From the NCBI GenBank assembly GCA_903953455.1, contig CAJBJW010000070.1:1-9213 (forward strand): a stretch of DNA of 9,213 nt. Direction: 5' to 3'. The stretch comes from an uncultured Pseudomonadota bacterium. GTDB taxonomy: Bacteria > Pseudomonadota > Gammaproteobacteria > Methylococcales > Methylomonadaceae. Shown in pieces: positions 7,615 to 9,213 of this stretch; the first letter of the stretch is position 1; each line of letters opens with the position of its first letter. The notes beneath the pieces were generated by a model that searched no databases, was not told the DNA's origin, and saw nothing but the letters and a program-made list of their open reading frames with translations. A program made the position numbers and the translations under genes.

Positions 7615-7630
7615 TCGCTATTATAAGCGA
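7615..7630 (-). promoter_or_regulatory. Consensus -10 box inside a short palindrome, upstream of the GH17-like gene
   Basis: On the minus strand the hexamer TATAAT (7620-7625) is a perfect -10 box, 29 bp before the ATG at 7590. It is flanked exactly by inverted arms TCGCT (7615-7619) and AGCGA (7626-7630), which could be an operator over the promoter core. No good -35 hexamer is seen 16-18 bp upstream (GCGCAA at 17 bp), so the promoter may need an activator or be weak. Confidence 0.45.
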
Positions 7631-7687
7631 TTTTAAAAGGATTGCGCTGCTCTTGCATCGATAAATTCAAAAATTATTAATTTGCGC

Positions 7688-7716
7688 CTTGAATCTTAAA
7701 ATAGTCATCCCCATTT
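7688..7716 (+). promoter_or_regulatory. Sigma-32 (RpoH) heat-shock promoter of grpE
   Basis: CTTGAAT (7688-7694) matches the RpoH -35 consensus CTTGAAA in six of seven bases. After 14 bp it is followed by CCCCATTT (7709-7716), a full match to the -10 consensus CCCCATNT. Transcription would begin around 7723-7725, leaving a leader of about 38 nt before the grpE start. Match quality, spacing and position in front of a classical heat-shock gene agree well. Confidence 0.85.
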
Positions 7717-7761
7717 TAAACACCATCGTTATTTTCACAATTTCCACAGGAAAAATTTTAC

Positions 7762-8328
7762 ATGAGTACAAATGAAGACATTCTTACCAATCTTCTCGAC
7801 GAAGAAGTCGATTTGCATGCCATGCACACAGAAGTTGGCGAACACGAATACACCATTGATGAGTTAAAAGCAGAGCTTGAAGAAGCTAAAAAAGCGAGTC
7901 AAGAAAATTGGGATAAAGCCTTGCGCACCCAAGCTGAAATGGAAAATCTAAAACGTCGGACACAAAAAGACGTCGAAGATGCCCATAAATTCGCTCTCAA
8001 TGGATTTGCAAAAGAATTACTACCTGTACTCGATAGCTTATTTATGGGTATGCAACTAGCCACTGGCGATACCGAAGAAGTTAAACGTTTTCGTGAAGGC
8101 TGTGAACTTACCATTAAACAATTTGAAAATGCGTTTGAAAAATTCAACATTGTCACCATTGATCCTGTTGGCTTGCCTTTTAATGCAGATCATCATCAAG
8201 CCATGGTCATGCAAGTTGTTGAAGGTGCAGAGCCTAATACCGTTGTTAACGTATTCCAAAAAGGCTATATGCTTAACGGTCGTCTTCTGCGCCCTGCGAT
8301 GGTCGTTGTGGCAAAAGCCGCTGACTAA
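7762..8328 (+). CDS. grpE: GrpE, nucleotide exchange factor of DnaK
   Basis: GrpE is a cytoplasmic homodimer that opens the DnaK nucleotide-binding domain, releasing ADP and so driving the chaperone cycle; it also acts as a thermosensor. The 188-residue product (E. coli 197) has a variable acidic N-terminus. A long helical coiled-coil segment follows (about 30-90, including AEMENLKRRTQKDVEDAHKF, the conserved dimerisation stretch). Next come the four-helix-bundle residues (LLPVLDSL), then the C-terminal beta-wing with FNADHHQAM and the family signature GYMLNGRLLRPAMVVVAK. The ATG at 7762 is preceded by AGGA (7748-7751) with 10-nt spacing. A sigma-32-like promoter lies just upstream, and dnaK follows 94 bp downstream with its own heat-shock promoter candidate. 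Confidence 0.98.
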   Translation: MSTNEDILTNLLDEEVDLHAMHTEVGEHEYTIDELKAELEEAKKASQENWDKALRTQAEMENLKRRTQKDVEDAHKFALNGFAKELLPVLDSLFMGMQLATGDTEEVKRFREGCELTIKQFENAFEKFNIVTIDPVGLPFNADHHQAMVMQVVEGAEPNTVVNVFQKGYMLNGRLLRPAMVVVAKAAD

Positions 8329-8331
8329 GCA

Positions 8332-8359
8332 CTTGAAATTTAGTAAAACCACCTCATAT
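8332..8359 (+). promoter_or_regulatory. Second sigma-32-like promoter, upstream of dnaK
   Basis: CTTGAAA (8332-8338) is a perfect RpoH -35 element. After 13 bp, CCTCATAT (8352-8359) matches CCCCATNT with one change. The site begins 3 bp after the grpE stop codon. The transcript would start near 8366, giving dnaK a leader of roughly 55 nt. It would let dnaK be expressed above grpE, in line with the excess of DnaK that cells usually need. Confidence 0.75.
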
Positions 8360-8422
8360 TCTCAGTAACACAAAAAAAATTAACCAATTTCATTTTTAAA
8401 AATTATTCGGAGCAAATTCATT

Positions 8423-9213
8423 ATGGCTAAAATTATTGGTATCGATTTAGGAACCACCAACTCGTGTGTGGCTGTCCTTGAAAATGGCGCAGTCAAAGTA
8501 ATCGAAAACAGCGAAGGCGCAAGAACTACCCCATCCATTATTGCATTCAGCAGTGATGATGAAGTGTTAATTGGTCAATCTGCAAAACGTCAAGCCGTCA
8601 CCAATCCACAAAATACTTTATTTGCCATCAAACGTTTGATTGGTCGTAAATTCAAAGAAGATGTTGTACAAAAAGACATCCACATGGTGCCATACAAAAT
8701 TTCTTAAGCAGAAAATGGTGACGCATGGGTGGAAGTTCATGGCAAAAAAATGGCGGCTCCTGAAATTTCAGCTCGCGTTTTGATGAAACTCAAAAAAGAT
8801 GCTGAAGCGTATTTAGGTGAAGAAGTCACGCAAGCCGTTATTACTGTTCCTGCTTACTTTAATGATTCACAACGCCAAGCAACCAAAGATGCGGGTCGTA
8901 TTGCTGGCCTTGAAGTGATGCGTATCATCAACGAACCAACTGCAGCGGCGCTTGCATTTGGTATGGATAAACCCAAAGGCGACACTAAAATTGCCGTTTA
9001 TGATTTGGGTGGTGGTACATTTGACGTTTCTATTATTGAAATCGCCGAAATTGATGGCGAACATCAATTTGAAGTATTGGCAACAAACGGTGATACGTTC
9101 CTTGGTGGGGAAGATTTCGATTCACGCGTTATTGAATATTTAGCCGATGAATTCAAAAAAGACACTGGCGTTGATGTACACAATGATCCTTTAGCGTTGC
9201 AACGTTTAAAAGA
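8423..9213 (+). pseudogene. dnaK: Chaperone DnaK (Hsp70), 5' portion, interrupted by an in-frame TAA at codon 95; 3' end beyond window
   Basis: DnaK is the ATP-dependent Hsp70 chaperone that works with DnaJ and GrpE. About 263 of some 640 codons are visible, all within the nucleotide-binding domain, and they keep E. coli numbering without a gap. Recognisable are the first phosphate loop IGIDLGTTNSC (residues 5-15), the catalytic lysine K70 in LFAIKRLIGR, VPAYFNDSQRQATKDAGRIAGL, E171 in INEPTAAALAFG, and the second phosphate loop DLGGGTFD with T199. The ATG at 8423 is preceded by GGAG (8409-8412). The anomaly is TAA at 8705-8707. Reading resumes in the same frame with AENGDAWVEV and stays intact to the window edge. 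As written, translation gives a 94-residue fragment with no chaperone function. A sequencing error or a very recent mutation fits better than old decay, because no second lesion is seen. Confidence 0.93.
8705..8707 (+). other. In-frame nonsense codon (TAA) in dnaK
   Basis: The codon falls between MVPYKIS and AENGDAWVEV, at the position of E. coli DnaK Ala95. Related DnaK proteins carry variable residues here, lysine among them as I recall, so one A-to-T change in an AAA codon would explain it. CAA, GAA, TCA or TTA would also be one step away. The frame is unchanged on both sides, so this is a substitution and not an indel. Confidence 0.95.

Noticed and set aside
8056..8368. Overlapping frames in grpE on both strands (8056-8352 minus, 8093-8368 plus)
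   Set aside because: The GrpE frame is conserved to its last signature; these frames are shadows of it.
8360..8422. Terminator between grpE and dnaK
   Set aside because: The stretch is A- and T-rich but has no convincing GC stem before a T-run.
8705..8707. Programmed recoding (selenocysteine, pyrrolysine or frameshift) in dnaK
   Set aside because: The codon is TAA, not TGA or TAG, the frame is the same on both sides, and DnaK has no known recoding site.

Overview
This window looks like chromosomal housekeeping DNA from a moderately AT-rich gammaproteobacterium. GreA, CarA, CarB, GrpE and DnaK align almost residue for residue with the Escherichia coli proteins. The DnaK/CarAB flavour and AT-rich codon use suggest Legionellales or a neighbouring host-associated lineage. 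That placement is an impression, not a computed phylogeny. No tRNA, rRNA, CRISPR array or insertion sequence is visible.

Layout. Positions 1-7590 are all on the minus strand. Read in the direction of transcription (right to left) they are: a secreted GH17-like glycoside hydrolase (7590-6613), a secreted D-Ala-D-Ala carboxypeptidase-type peptidase (6583-5600), carA (5471-4350), a Uma2-family nuclease-fold gene (4342-3767), carB (3712-494) and greA (428 to beyond the window edge). Positions 7762-9213 are on the plus strand: grpE, then the first ~260 codons of dnaK, which runs off the right edge. The 171-bp gap at 7591-7761 is a divergent promoter region.

How the genes work together. CarA and CarB are the two subunits of carbamoyl-phosphate synthetase, which feeds pyrimidine and arginine synthesis. 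GreA rescues backtracked RNA polymerase. The GH17-like enzyme and the peptidase both carry signal peptides and lie 14-29 bp apart, so they look like an envelope-acting pair. GrpE and DnaK are chaperone partners, and each has a good sigma-32-like promoter directly upstream.

Main points of interest: (1) codon 95 of dnaK is an in-frame TAA, yet the reading frame is perfectly conserved on both sides; (2) a complete Uma2 gene sits inside the carA-carB unit; (3) a perfect 9-bp hairpin lies in the carA leader, downstream of a plausible promoter, in the place expected of an attenuator; (4) grpE-dnaK and carAB-greA are divergent here, whereas in several gammaproteobacteria they are collinear; (5) the peptidase has a histidine-rich basic tail instead of the usual PBP5-type C-terminal domain. 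I found no clear novel multi-gene defence or mobile system.
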